A stretch of DNA of 64,000 nucleotides from Stercorarius parasiticus. Its lineage: Eukaryota; Chordata; Aves; Charadriiformes; Stercorariidae. The position numbers and the translations under genes were made by a program. Below are positions 1 to 10,890 of the stretch, piece after piece (the stretch's first letter is position 1; each line of letters begins with the position of its first letter). The notes beneath the pieces were generated by a model, which was not told where the DNA came from, searched no databases, and was given only the letters and a program-made list of their open reading frames with translations. The stretch covers positions 463-64,462 of the forward strand of contig VWZL01002570.1 in NCBI GenBank assembly GCA_013396915.1. Reading direction: 5' to 3'.

Positions 1-467
1 GTGGCCTTTCTGCCTGTTGGGCCTGGTTCAGGGAAGTCCCTTTTGCACTCCCCAATGGTTCTCGATGTACTTACCTCCTCCTGGAGCTCCGTAACTAGGT
101 GGAGAAATTCCTCTACCTGGGCACACCTCCCACAGGCATGCTCACAGTTGCCATCTGATACCGTAATACAGGTAGGGCACAGCCTGCAGCCTGACACCTG
201 GGTGGCAGCGTGCTCCCAGGAGAGCTCCATCTGGGAGGCTGCCTCAGTCCTGCTGGGTGCAGAGCTTGGGAAGGCCAAGGCTTTCCACTGGGTCGATACC
301 ATGGCTCCCTGGCCAAGCTGGTAGAGCCCTTCAGTGCCCTTCTGCGCGCCCTTCTGCACACCCTTCTGCCATGTGAACTGCTGCGTAAACTGCCGCACCA
401 CTCTCTGTCTGACATACCACACACAATTTGCCTGCTCTGTTCGCAGCTCTCCTGGTTGCTGCACTCC
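1..467 (-). CDS. CR1 ORF1 protein, partial (open to window edge)
   Basis: An open frame runs on the minus strand from just after a TAG at 468-470 to the window edge, about 155 codons without a stop. A possible ATG lies at 300-302. The frame contains CRLCPTC (codons at 188-168) and then NCEHACGRC (149-123), a Cys/His cluster like the zinc-finger-type region of CR1 ORF1. After it comes a leucine- and glutamate-rich segment (AQVEEFLHLVTELQEEV) that could form a coiled coil. Upstream is a short QKG repeat (three copies of a QKG-x pattern). In CR1-type LINEs the ORF1 product is thought to bind RNA in the retrotransposition particle. The true start is unknown because no ATG precedes the QKG stretch in frame. 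It is a transposon gene, not a host gene. The lack of stops suggests modest age; activity cannot be judged because the rest is outside the window. Confidence 0.65.
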
Positions 468-690
468 CTAGGGATGCCTTTTGTGGGAGTAGGGGTGGAG
501 ACCGTTACTGCTGACCCTGCCCCCATCTCGTCAGCAACTCTCATGTTAGCTGCCAGCTCTCTTGGGCTGCCTGCGCTCTCCTTGCCTTTACCCGGCTCCA
601 GGGAAAAAGTCCTTTTTTTGCCATGAACCTGCGCTCCCTTGCAGACGTACCTGCACCAGAGCTGTCCCTTGGCGAGTGACATATTAGAGT
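1..690 (-). mobile_element. CR1 LINE, 5' portion with ORF1 (runs off the left edge)
   Basis: This block is clearly richer in GC than the AT-rich DNA beginning near 700. Read on the minus strand, it contains the cysteine-rich start of CR1 ORF1 followed by a leucine-rich stretch, as in avian CR1 elements. The 5' end of the fragment is near 690, and the rest of the element (ORF2 and the 3' end) would lie to the left of base 1. The stretch from about 470 to 690 has no frame I can tie to CR1 protein and is assigned to the 5' leader by base composition and continuity only. A 199-codon frame at 113-712 on the same strand is in a different phase from the zinc-finger frame and is probably fortuitous. 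CR1 identity is confident; the right boundary is uncertain by some tens of bases. Confidence 0.8.
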
Positions 691-712
691 GATATACATG
701 CAATGTTAACAC

Positions 713-3700
713 TGCATATACAATAAGCTTACACAGAGTATACTAACGCTATATGTATCACACTAATACAATTCATACGATAAGAGTTCAAAACTATGGA
801 ATGCAACTTAAAAGTAAAATATTGGATTTAAAAACAGAGCCAAAGAGTCCTTAAATTAAAATACTTTTGGATAGAAAGATAAGTGAAAATCAGAATATTT
901 TTTGCATTCTTTACCCAGTGCTCTTATGAGCAGTCATTTGTTTTTAATAGTGATTAATCACTAATTATTCTAATCTTTGATGAAAAATGGTGATTCATAA
1001 AGCAGAAGATAAGTAGAAGATAGAAAATTAGGGCAGCTTATGATTTGTTTTGTTTTTTTTTTTCATGAAAACTACCGCAGTTATTATCCCTCCCTCCAAG
1101 TTTCCTATACTTGTCTCTAAACTTCTTAAAAGATATGATCAGTTCGGGAGTATTCTTATTGTCTTTGTCAGGTGATGAACTTCTCTTCCATTCTCACTGT
1201 GTATCTTTGCCCTGTAAGGATCTTTGGACACAAGAGAGGAGGAAAAAGCATTTTCAATGCAACTTGCTAACACACCACCTCCAAGCAACAGTTCCTGGAG
1301 GATCACAGGATGGCTAGATCCAGAGATTAGCTGCATTTCCTCAGTGCATGCATTAAGAGCAGCAGAAGTGAGTCAGCAAAAAAGCTTACTGTCGCAGACC
1401 ATGTTCAGTTTGGGGAAGGGAAGAAGTATATTGAGATTGTGAAAATTTGTTAATTATTATTAAATATGTGGGTTTTTTCGGCTATATGGTAACTAGGGGT
1501 CTAGCAACAGTGTAATTTTTCACTGGGGGATAACTACTGGACCAATAAGTCATTTGGTTGTCCTCTGGCTTACCTTATTTTCCTTTCCTTTTCTCCCTAA
1601 CCCCTTTTCACCTTCTGATCATGAAGAGCAATTTGAACAAGCTGCTTTTTTTTTTTTTTAATTATTATTTTAATAGTGTGAATCCTTGTAACATCACTGG
1701 CTGATCAAAGGCATTTTGGAACTTGCTTCTGGCCAGCATCTCTTGCTGAGATATGCAGAATATATGGGGACTATTTGTTTCTAATTACATAAAGGATTCC
1801 TCCCTACAAGTCTTGACAATCGTTGATGGCATTTCTTACTGAGTTTCAGTACTGCTTGTTTTCTAGCCAAATGTCAGTATCTGTGTCTGAATATGCTCCA
1901 GCTCTACATTTGCTTCTATGACATTGTGATTTTTCCATTATTCAAATTATTACCCTAGGAAGGGTAATGCGTATGGCTGAATGGAGGCATGATATTTGAA
2001 TGATTTCAAGTGTATAGTAAAACTCTTCCGTCCTGATTACTGATTGGATGACTTGGAAAACAATCTCTTTGGAGACCTTTCCATGTCCCCTATTTTCTGC
2101 TTCCCCTCTGGAAGGTACTAAACATACAGACTGGTATCCTGATTCTACACAAATAGCTTAGATGGGATATGGTCTCCTTGGAAGGAATTTGTTCATAGTG
2201 ACTGAAAATTAGCTCTCTGAATTTAAAATTGAAACTAGTTGTCTAAGCTTTTTAAAAACGAGATTTTATCTAAAACATAACAAGCTTTAGCAGATAAGAA
2301 AATATTACTTTATAAGCACTGAACCATGATTATCATCAGAACTGTTCCCAAATTTTTGAATGCTGACCTTTTTTCAAGAAAGCAAGATATGATACACTTT
2401 CAAGCATTTTCCTTGTCTTCTTAGTGCAAAAACATGCTGTAAGATTTCACTTACCCATACCACCAGTTGAGAAATTTTGCTTTAGAGTTTTCTGATAAAT
2501 TAATATGGGAATTTCAAGAATATACTGGTCTGTTTTTATGGTCATTTATAATATTTTGTTGCTCATTCTCGGTATGTTGGTTTAAAGGGAAGAAAATAAG
2601 TTAAAATCTTGGTCTGAGAAACAAGGAGTGAGGGGCAGGGGGATGGATAATGGGTGACAGCTTATGTGTAATGGTCAAACTGAGAATTAGATAGCTTATC
2701 AGAACTGAAGAATCTAATGTTCATTTGCCTTTTACAGAAATCTCAGTTGGAACAGACTTTAAAGTAGTATTATTGGTACTGCACAGCACACTGCAGAAGG
2801 GCAATATTGACAAGCCACAACTTTGAGCACTTGCCATAATGCAACGTAGACAGGTACTTTTGGTGGGGTTTGGTTTGCTTTGTTTTAATTTTTTTTTTAT
2901 TATTATTTTTTAATTATTATTACCTTTTCTTTACACCTACTATAAAAGAGGTTTTTTTGGTTTGTAGTCTTTTTGCTGTAATTGCTTTAGGATTTTGACC
3001 TCCAGCAACAATCTCAGAAGAGAAGCAAAACAGTCATCTGGGAATGGTTACTATGATTTGATCTGCAGTTATTGCTCTGACTTAATCTGTTGTGTATAGA
3101 CCATAGGCTTCAGTATTAACAATATAGTACTGGTATGTTCTGCTGTGTCACAATTATCAATAGGAAATTATTCTCCCACCTATTGTTAATGTATTGTTAA
3201 GAGGAAAATATTTTCTGTTTTATGTGAATATTGTCAATTTTCACTCAAATCTGCATCAACTTGCATCACATATTCATCAGTTTGCAGGAGTGGATGCCCG
3301 AGATAATTATCTTGACACAGGACAAGCTATATGTGCTGAGACAGAGATATATTTGATAATTTTTCTAAAGATAAGCTGCAAGAGTGTTCTCCTAATGGAT
3401 AGCAAATATATGTGGGTTACCAGTTTGATAAACACACTGCAAATAATATCTAGCAGCTGTCTACATTTTAATAAATGGTCTTTTTTTATATTTGCCACAT
3501 TTTTAAAGGATTTTTGTAATCCTCCATAAACAAGAATATTGTTTATATAATGCAAGCAGTTTTTGTTAGATTACAAAAACAAGAAATGAAGAATTGTTGT
3601 GTGGGTATATTTTTTAAATTTTACATTGGTATATAGGAATATTCAGTGTCATTTTAAATTGTTTTTCTTGTCTCTTGTCAGTTTAACTCAGACCTTTAAT

Positions 3701-5210
3701 CTTATCGAAATGTCTGCTTTGTGCTGCCTCCATTTCTGATCTGTATTAAAATTAATAGATATGTCCCTATGTTGCTCTTGAATAAGGAAAAACATCATAA
3801 TTTTTGAACACTATAACCCAATAATTTTTTTTCATGGAAGAGACAGGGATTGATGACATTACTGTGTGTACTTAGAGCAATTTCTATATTATGGAAGGAA
3901 AATATGTTTCTTCTCTGATTAACTGTTTCATTTTCTAGTTAGGATGTTAACATCACTGTATCCCTTGTGTGTTATTTCTCTTTGCACTGTTCAATCTAGG
4001 TCACACTTTCTGCACCTTTCTGCATGGCACAGTAAAAATTAGATGAGGTTAGAATTAGTGATAGGCTAAAATACCTAGAAATAATTTTAATAGTTATTGA
4101 GCTTAAAGCTATGAATATCCCTCAAGGATTTACATTTGGGCTGTGATTTTGGGCTCAGTTCTACAGCACATTAATTCATTTGCAACCCTTAGTACTTTAA
4201 TGTACTTTAATGCGATATTTCTACCCTGGGCTTGTTAACACTATATTAGATATTGTTTACATATATGAATGATCATGAGCTGTTGGGGTTTCTTTTTCAC
4301 TTATTCCCAATCCCAAGCAATAAAAAGAATGGAAAATAAGATAAATTTGTGTACGGGTTATTTAAAAGGCCACGATTTTGAAACAAAACTCAAGTAATAT
4401 TTCATTAAAGTTTCCCTTTGTTTCCCTATCATTAAAAAGTTCATAGTTATTTCAGAATGCAGAGCCTTCCTAAACCACCTTTGATTGTTTACATTATATG
4501 CAGATAAAACTAACAAGCAAATTCTGCTACAGGAAAACATCCCTTTGCAAGGTTCTAACATCAAAGACAAAAAGGTGAGTTAACAGATAAATTCAATTAT
4601 TGCATTGAACAATTACTAAATTTAGGGCAGAATTCCACAGCAGCACTTACGTGCTCAATTCCCAGTGATTTCAGTGAAGGAATGAGGGGACGAAAGCACT
4701 AAGCACCAAGTCTTTTATGATAGCTGTCTCCATAGAGAGAATAGTGAGCTTTTCTATTTTAAACATCTAGGTCCAGCACACATCAGGAAATGCAGAATTA
4801 AGGTGTTTTCTTAGCTTGAAGAAGAGACAGAGAGAGGATATTATAAAATGTGTTCAAAACTGATTAAGAAAAAGAAAAGAATACTTGTACCCATAGTTGA
4901 TTGGAAAAGAAGTAATAGGCTTAAACTGCAGTGAGAAAGCTTTAAGTTAGATGTAAGGAATACAACAGCTTCCTTACACTCAAGGCATTGGTCAAGTAAG
5001 GTTTTTAAGATTAAGCCATGATGCTTCTGATCATCAGTATGATAACAGGTACAGTTGATGCTGCCTTAAAACGGGTTTGTGATCTAGGTTAGTCTTGAAG
5101 TTTCTTGTAGCCATGGTAGTTTAGTCACTATTAAAACATCAAAACAAAACCCACCACCACCACAAAGAACTTCATTAACCTGGATGATAGCAAATGTTGC
5201 CTCTTTTAAC
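713..5210. other. AT-rich unique sequence, no gene recognised
   Basis: I see no coding gene, RNA gene or recognisable transposon here. Frames such as the one at 3194-3529 are short, overlap frames on the opposite strand and resemble no known domain. Small features are T/A runs near 2884-2920 and a near-tandem 11-base duplication around 4193-4212. An ancient repeat that has decayed beyond recognition by eye is possible. Confidence 0.5.
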
Positions 5211-5510
5211 ATCACAGGGAGGTTTAGGCTGGAAGAGACCTCTGGATATCATGTAGTGTAACCTTCCATTGAAAGCAGGACCTTAGTCTTGAATATTTCC
5301 AGCAGGGAAGATTGTGTCACTCCTCTGGGATACCCATCCCAATGTTTAACTGTTCTCATGGTGGAGATTTTTTTTTTATACACATGCAAACAGAATTTCC
5401 TGAGTCAACCTGTGCTCATTGCCTTTGTCCTGTCAGCGTCCATTCTTGTGGGAAGGGAATCCCCATCTTCTCTATAACTACTTTGCACATTTTGGAAGTG
5501 GAGTGATAAG
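5211..5510 (-). mobile_element. CR1 LINE 3' fragment, old
   Basis: Read on the plus strand, this stretch follows the reverse complement of a CR1 3' end. It opens with an ATCACAG-type start near 5211, then the 'ggctggaagagacctctgga' block, a decayed 'gtgtaaccttcc' match to the usual 'agtccaacc', 'gaatatttccag' near 5290, 'actcctctggg', the 'tgctcattgcctttgtcctgtcagc' block near 5410, and 'cccatcttctct' near 5463. It ends near 'gtgataagat' at about 5510. The 5' part of the element is missing, as is usual for LINEs. It differs at many sites from the CR1 3' end at 16878-17330, so it is an older copy or another subfamily. Two short open frames inside it (5289-5477 and 5312-5506) are chance frames in repeat sequence. 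Confidence 0.85.
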
Positions 5511-5632
5511 ATTTCCGCTGGTGTTATTGTCTGCATTTCTATTGAAGAGATAAAAACAACGAAAGTTTTGACATGTATCTGACTTTCCCCTGAGATCTCT
5601 TGCTAGTTTGGCCTTATTCTCAAAACAAAAAT

Positions 5633-5652
5633 AAACAAACAAACAAACAAAG
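5633..5652. repeat. (AAAC)n microsatellite
   Basis: About five units of AAAC in an A-rich context, just downstream of the CR1 fragment. It could be polymorphic in length. Confidence 0.85.
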
Positions 5653-5858
5653 AAACACAGAAAACCAAAGCATTTTGGAGCATATGGGACATGCATACAA
5701 GTGCGCCTGTTCCAATCTTCCCCAAAGGCCAGGAGACTTATTTGCAAAACTGAGAGATCTGTTTTCAAGTTTTTCAGTATGGTCAGAGTCTTGACACAAG
5801 ACTTCTCAACAGAACACTTCTGAATCACTGAATATTCTTTTGTTTAAGCACTTCCTAG

Positions 5859-5863
5859 GATGT
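5859..5863. repeat. Left target-site duplication of solo LTR (GATGT)
   Basis: Five bases immediately before the TG start of the LTR. The matching five after the LTR (6451-6455) read GATGC, so the pair matches at four of five positions. A 5-bp duplication is usual for ERVL-type integration. Confidence 0.5.
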
Positions 5864-6125
5864 TGTCATGGTTTCAGTGGGGATGGAGTTGACTTTCTTA
5901 CTAGCAGCTGGTATAGCACTATGTTTTGGATTTAGGATGAAAATAGTGTTGGTAAAACACTGATGGTTTTGGTTGTTGCTAGGCAGTCAAGGTCTTTTCT
6001 GCTCCTTACACCACCCCACCAGTGACTGGGCTGTAAGGGCACAAGAAGTCGGGAGCAAATACAGCTGGGACAGCTGAACTCAATTGACGAAAGGAGTATT
6101 CCAGGGCCTATGATGCCATGCTCAG

Positions 6126-6133
6126 TATATAAA
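6126..6133 (+). promoter_or_regulatory. TATA box of solo LTR
   Basis: TATATAAA sits in the middle of the LTR, about 185 bases before the ATTAAA signal at 6315-6320, as expected for a retroviral U3 promoter. Whether it is still active is unknown. Confidence 0.6.
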
Positions 6134-6314
6134 GCTGGGGGAAGAGGAAGAAAGGGGGGGATGTTTGGAGTTATGGTGTTTGTCTTCCCAAGTAACCATT
6201 ACACATGATGGAGCCCTGCTTTCCTGGAGATGGCAGAACACCTGCCTGCCAATGGGAAGCACTGAATGAATTCCTTGTTTTGCTTTGCTTACATGCACGG
6301 CTTTTACTTTTCTT

Positions 6315-6320
6315 ATTAAA
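6315..6320 (+). terminator. LTR polyadenylation signal (ATTAAA)
   Basis: ATTAAA lies in the expected position between the TATA box and the U5 end of the solo LTR, and is followed by a T-rich stretch. Confidence 0.5.
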
Positions 6321-6450
6321 CTGTCCTTCTCTCAATTCATGAGTATTTACTCTCACTTTTATTTTTCTGATTCTCACCCCCATCCCAACAAGGGGGTAGT
6401 GAGTGAGTGGCTGCATGGTCTGAGTTGCCAGCTGGGGCTAAGCCATGACA

Positions 6451-9400
6451 GATGCTACTATTAATAATGAGAGAGAGGTATTATAGCCTACAGTCAGGAC
6501 ACCAAGCCAGCTTTCACAGAAGCATGGCAGAGAGTAAGCTTCTAAGAGATTCAACCACTCTTAATAATTAAATAACAGTTTTAAAATGTGGCATTTTTAT
6601 ATTAGTAGGACAGTATTGTGCTTTGATATTCTTTTTATTTTAATGTTATATATTTGCTTATATGGATACAAGAAAACAAGGGAGCAGAAAGAGAAATCCT
6701 TAATCGTGATCATTATTCACAGATAAAATGGAATATAGTAGACCTATCCTAAAGTACCTTTAAGGTTTCTTAAAGCATGATTGTAGTTCTAAACTGGTTT
6801 TACAATAGTGTAGTCATAATGTCAATTTAATATCTTGTATCTTATGCCGCTATCAGAGGGACTCATGTGAAAACAATTTGGGGGTAGTATTCACTTATGT
6901 CATGGTTTTTGTAAGGATTTAAAAAACATAACAGACAATTTTTTACCAGATCATTTAAAACACCTAAAACTAGTTTCTTCCTCCTGATACTTTTTTGCTC
7001 TAATACACCACTTCAGTACTTAAGAACTGAGTTTCTCTCAGCTCTAATGTTACCATATGTTGTTGATATACAAACTGATTCTACAAAATGAATATGTTTA
7101 AGAATAATTCCTAGCCCTCAATGTTAAGAAATCAGTGAACACAAATGACTTGAAATCTGTTTTCATAAACTGTTGTAATTGTTTTCAACTTCTTGAAGGC
7201 TTTTCTAAACTGTAATTAGGCATGAGGAACTAGCTAAAATCTGTTCTGTAGCTGGAAAGCCAAACTTCCCTCCACCTCACTTTAACTCTAGCTGAACTGC
7301 CACAACCCTTGACATTTCAAATGCATTGAATATTTTATCATTCCATTCCTATGGATATGTTTTGTTTAGACATAATCCAAAGCAACAGATCTAGAAATAG
7401 AAGAGATTTATTTTATTTTAAAGTTGACTTGCTGTGTCACACCTCATTTGTCATGCCATTCTGTGTCTAGTAAACAACCAAATACAATGATATGCTCCAT
7501 AAAATATAGTTATGCCTCCAAGAGTCTATACAGGTTGTTTCCATTTCTAATGGCAATACATGTACATGTCCTTTTTTTATATTCAGCTGGTGGATCTTTG
7601 CTTATGATTTCTGGAAATAGGTAAATGGTGAATGGCAATTAATATTTGTAACATGCATTCTGTCTCTTGCAGAAATACATAGTAACTTATCAGTTTAAAC
7701 TCTTGAGTTTTATTGATTGCTGGCAGGAAAGCCATCATGCAACACACTGTTCAGTTGAAAAAAAAAATATCTTTGCAAACAATGATCTATAGCACAAATC
7801 CTTCTGTTCATGCAGTCTACTTTCAGTTGCATTCGAAATCAGTATAATATCATGGTTTCAGAAATGCTGTCAGCTGCTTAGTCTTTACGCTGATAATACG
7901 CAGAACTGGAGCCTATGAAGGAAGGATCCTATTGCTTTGAATGAGAAAAAGTACTTTCTTAGGTACCAGAGCAGATAAAACAAGTAAACAGTCTGAACCT
8001 AATTTAAAGTTCATGGACGTCAATGAATTTCTTTCCCTTACTTAAATACTATAGATTACATTATTGTCTGACATTCAAGCCATAATTACATAAATATGCT
8101 CCACGTATTTGCTGTCATTTTTATAGATGTTTCATTCATTTAAAAAGTAAACAAACCCACAATGTTCTGTTTGCTTTAGTATGCAAGAGATTTGAGTGCT
8201 TAAGAAGTGTATTTACATTCATTGTTGCCTGTAAAGATGCCATTTGTGTGCAAACTCAGTGAGAGCCAACTTCAGTTCTCAGATGATAAGAAAATATCAT
8301 TCCTAAATCTGTTTCATCATCTAGTTTAAAAAAAACTAACCAAAAACCACAAACAAAACAACCAAAAAACCTGAGAAAGAAGGAAGGTGAGGATACTAGA
8401 TTGCAGATTCCTGGAGGCAAAGTAATATATGAACTAAGCAAAGCCATGGGGAAGATAATTCGAATCAGCCAGTTACAATGAGATGGATATGATTAAAACC
8501 AGTTTAGCTTTAGGAAATCAAAAAAGAAAAAAGCAGAAAATTAGAAAGGTGTTAGAAATATATAATTTAAAGCCCTTATGAAAAAGAGAAGAGCTAGAAA
8601 TAGGAGTAGCAACAGTTGGAGGGTTAAGGAAAAGCAATGTTTCCTGTAGCTTTATTTCAGCAGTCTATCTGACTCCTTTTTTTTGTTGGTTTTGTTTTAC
8701 TTAAAACCACCTTTTTGTTTAAAAGACAGTTACAGCTAATCTAGAAAATGCAGTTCTCGATCACACCAGGTTGCTAAGGGTTCAACGTGCATTTTTATTT
8801 GACTGTTTCCTTTTCTGAGCTGTGCATATGATAATTTGGCTCTGTTACAAAAAATAGATATTTTTGAATGGGCAGGTGAAAAGGAGAGAGGAGGAGAAAT
8901 ACTGGATTCTCGTTGTCTGACACAAACAGAAAATGTAGATAAATAATAAATGCAATTTTTGTGATGTTTGAGAATTTTCTACTCATAAGGGACCTTTTCT
9001 ATGGGTAAGAGACATTGTGATTCTCACTATGCATTTCTTGAGGTGAACAACAGGTTGAAGATCCTACCTAGCATCTCTGAGTACACCTTATTCATAGCAA
9101 ATTATAAACTTGTAAAAGGGGATTCCTTGTAACTGCAACTTACTAGATTTTAGACCACTTCCCTTATTTCAAAACCTAACTTTGAAGTCAAGACGTAAAG
9201 GCATGTAATATGAAAGTTCAGGAGAAATCTTCTTGCTCATAACACTCATGTTTGTCCCTTAGCATTTCAAACCTTCAAACGAGCAAGCAAATCTACAGAG
9301 ATGTAGAGAGACCTGAGAGGTCCAATTTCTGCAAAACCGTAACCCATTATCAATACTTCATCTAACCCCACCATCCCTCCCTTGGGTATTAAGGCCATCT

Positions 9401-10310
9401 AAAGGCAGTGAGGTGCCTGCACTTTTTCCTCCTCTTAGCCAGCTGCAGGAGCTCAGGCGCTAGAACCAGGTTGTGTGCAGGAGGCAGCTTTTCAGTGAAT
9501 GCCATGGACAACTTAAAAATCTACTCTCTGTCTTTCCTGAAGAGAATGGAGTGTGCTGACAGGAGAGAAATCTTCTCTGTCTGGATTTGATCTACCACTT
9601 GCACCCCACCGAACACTGTGGACTTTCTAAAACAAGTATAGATTATGTAGTGAATATTTCTTTCTCTGATCTTTAAGAGAACAAACATATTGAATTCTTC
9701 AGTTCTGCACTATGGGTTTGCAAAGTTTTGTTCTCTTCCCATTTTATTGTGATTGCCACTTTTTCTTTTGTTTGCTATTTATAGGGAAGGGGTTTTTTTT
9801 GACATCTTTTTATGGCTTTTGGAAGTATATGCAGCTTGAGAAAAGTTTGCTGTGTTTTTTGTGTTTTGGGTTGTTGGGGTTTTTTTCATGTCTTATTTGC
9901 AGAGGGTTGTCTACGCAATCTCCAGCTTCCCAGAATTCTCCTGGTAGATCTCCTAACAGAGTGCACTCCTCTTAAGTTTTGTAATAAAATATTTTGGCAG
10001 CATTTTTATTGCATTTCTGATCAAAAAGTTATACTATGGGTCCCTACTAACAACTTTGACAATGGATCATTTCCTTGAACATTCCATTTATACTTTCAAA
10101 AACTACAGCATGAATTTATCCTCTACTTTTGTTGTTCGAAAGCCTCTGGAATTAACATTGTGAATTAAAAATGAAAATTGACTTATTTTTTTCATTTTTT
10201 CCCTGGTTTGACCTCAAATAAAGAAGAGATTTCTATAAAAGCTGTATATGAAGGTGATTTTATAGAGTGAACTTCATTAAATTTTATTCCAAATTACCTG
10301 TGTGCAATAT
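6451..10310. other. AT-rich unique sequence, no gene recognised
   Basis: Nothing coding or repetitive was recognised. Short T- and A-runs occur (for example near 7757 and 8329). The frames at 7424-7624, 9408-9590 and 9712-10078 are under 90 codons, show no domain and have no matching splice context that I can defend. Confidence 0.5.
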
Positions 10311-10888
10311 TGTCACAGAAGTGTGAGACAAACAAAAGATGTTCCAAAAATCAGTTTTAATGGTAAAATTTAACAGGAATCTTATACTACAGACACTTTG
10401 GCAGACGTAACTTTTTACAGTTTCAGAATGTCGATTGGGAACGAAATCTAAGCTTAAAATAATGATTCAAAATGCAGAAACCACTCACCTAAAAGCTGAG
10501 GGCACTCAGTCCCCGGGGAGGTTACTCTGGGTGACGTCTTGACCCAAAGGGAGGGAGAGCTTCCGATCACAGACCCACTTCTCCGAGGACAACCACTCAA
10601 AGGGGGTCTCTGGTGGGGACCCCATTTTATAGCCTGGTCATGGTCATGTGTTATAGCCTGAACTGTGGTCATCTGTTGGTCGTGGTTATGGAGCTTTCAT
10701 TGGTTAAGGGGTCTCCTAGGTAGGTTTATTGGCTGAGGTGATCTCTAGGGCTCGGGTATCTGGGATATGTGGCTGCGGGTTGTTTGCATATATGACCGGC
10801 AGCTCATGAGCTTCCCACCAAATGAGCCGCTACACCCCTATACAGAGACATTAGATCCTCAGGAGGGAGCGCGAGGGTGCTCCTGACA
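10311..10888 (-). mobile_element. Solo LTR of an endogenous retrovirus, second family
   Basis: Read on the minus strand, the element begins TGTCAGGAGC at 10888 (or TGTGTCAGG from 10890) and ends CTGTGACA at 10311. Its upstream half carries two CCAAT boxes (CCAATAAA and CCAATGAA), a TATA box (CTATAAAATG, plus coordinates 10623-10632), a GC-rich leader of roughly 150 bases, and a T-rich 3' half with an ATTAAA-like signal near 10352. The GC content rises sharply against the flanks, and the promoter parts are in the right order for U3-R-U5. No internal retroviral sequence is attached. I could not find a convincing target duplication with either end, so the ends may be off by a few bases. The sequence is unlike the two ERVL-like LTRs in this window. 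The class (ERV1 or ERVK) is undecided. A 72-codon frame at 10454-10672 lies inside it and is not a gene. Confidence 0.72.
10623..10632 (-). promoter_or_regulatory. TATA box of solo LTR
   Basis: CTATAAAATG on the minus strand, preceded by two CCAAT-type boxes roughly 65 and 95 bases upstream and followed by a GC-rich leader. This is the order expected in a retroviral U3. Confidence 0.55.
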
Positions 10889-10890
10889 CA

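Larger units (their letters stand above)
5511..5863. other. Unique AT-rich spacer with an AAAC microsatellite
   Basis: This is the gap between the CR1 fragment and the LTR. It holds an AAAC simple repeat near 5633-5652 and no gene. A 116-codon minus-strand frame (5478-5828) crosses from the CR1 fragment into this spacer, which argues that it is fortuitous. Confidence 0.6.
5864..6450 (+). mobile_element. Solo LTR, ERVL-like endogenous retrovirus
   Basis: The element starts TGTCATGG and ends CCATGACA, a perfect 8-base terminal inverted repeat in the canonical TG...CA form. Inside, in order, are a U3-like stretch, a TATA box (TATATAAA at 6126-6133) within a 'gctcagtatataaagctggg' block, and an ATTAAA polyadenylation signal at 6315-6320. 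A pyrimidine-rich U5 follows, with 'cccccatcccaacaaggggg' near 6377 and the 'gccagctggggctaagcc' end. I recognise this layout from an ERVL-class LTR that is common in passerine-type bird genomes; I cannot assign a subfamily name. No internal retroviral sequence is next to it, so it is a solo LTR left by recombination. The flanking 5 bases match at 4 of 5. Its promoter block resembles that of the LTR at 31930-32704. Confidence 0.88.

Noticed and set aside
113..712. Longest open frame in the window (199 codons, minus strand)
   Set aside because: It lies within the CR1 5' region but in a different phase from the recognisable ORF1 zinc-finger frame, and its composition (arginine- and serine-rich) fits an out-of-frame reading of GC-rich DNA.
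5289..5506. Two overlapping frames of about 63 codons
   Set aside because: Both lie entirely within the CR1 3' fragment on the strand opposite to the element.
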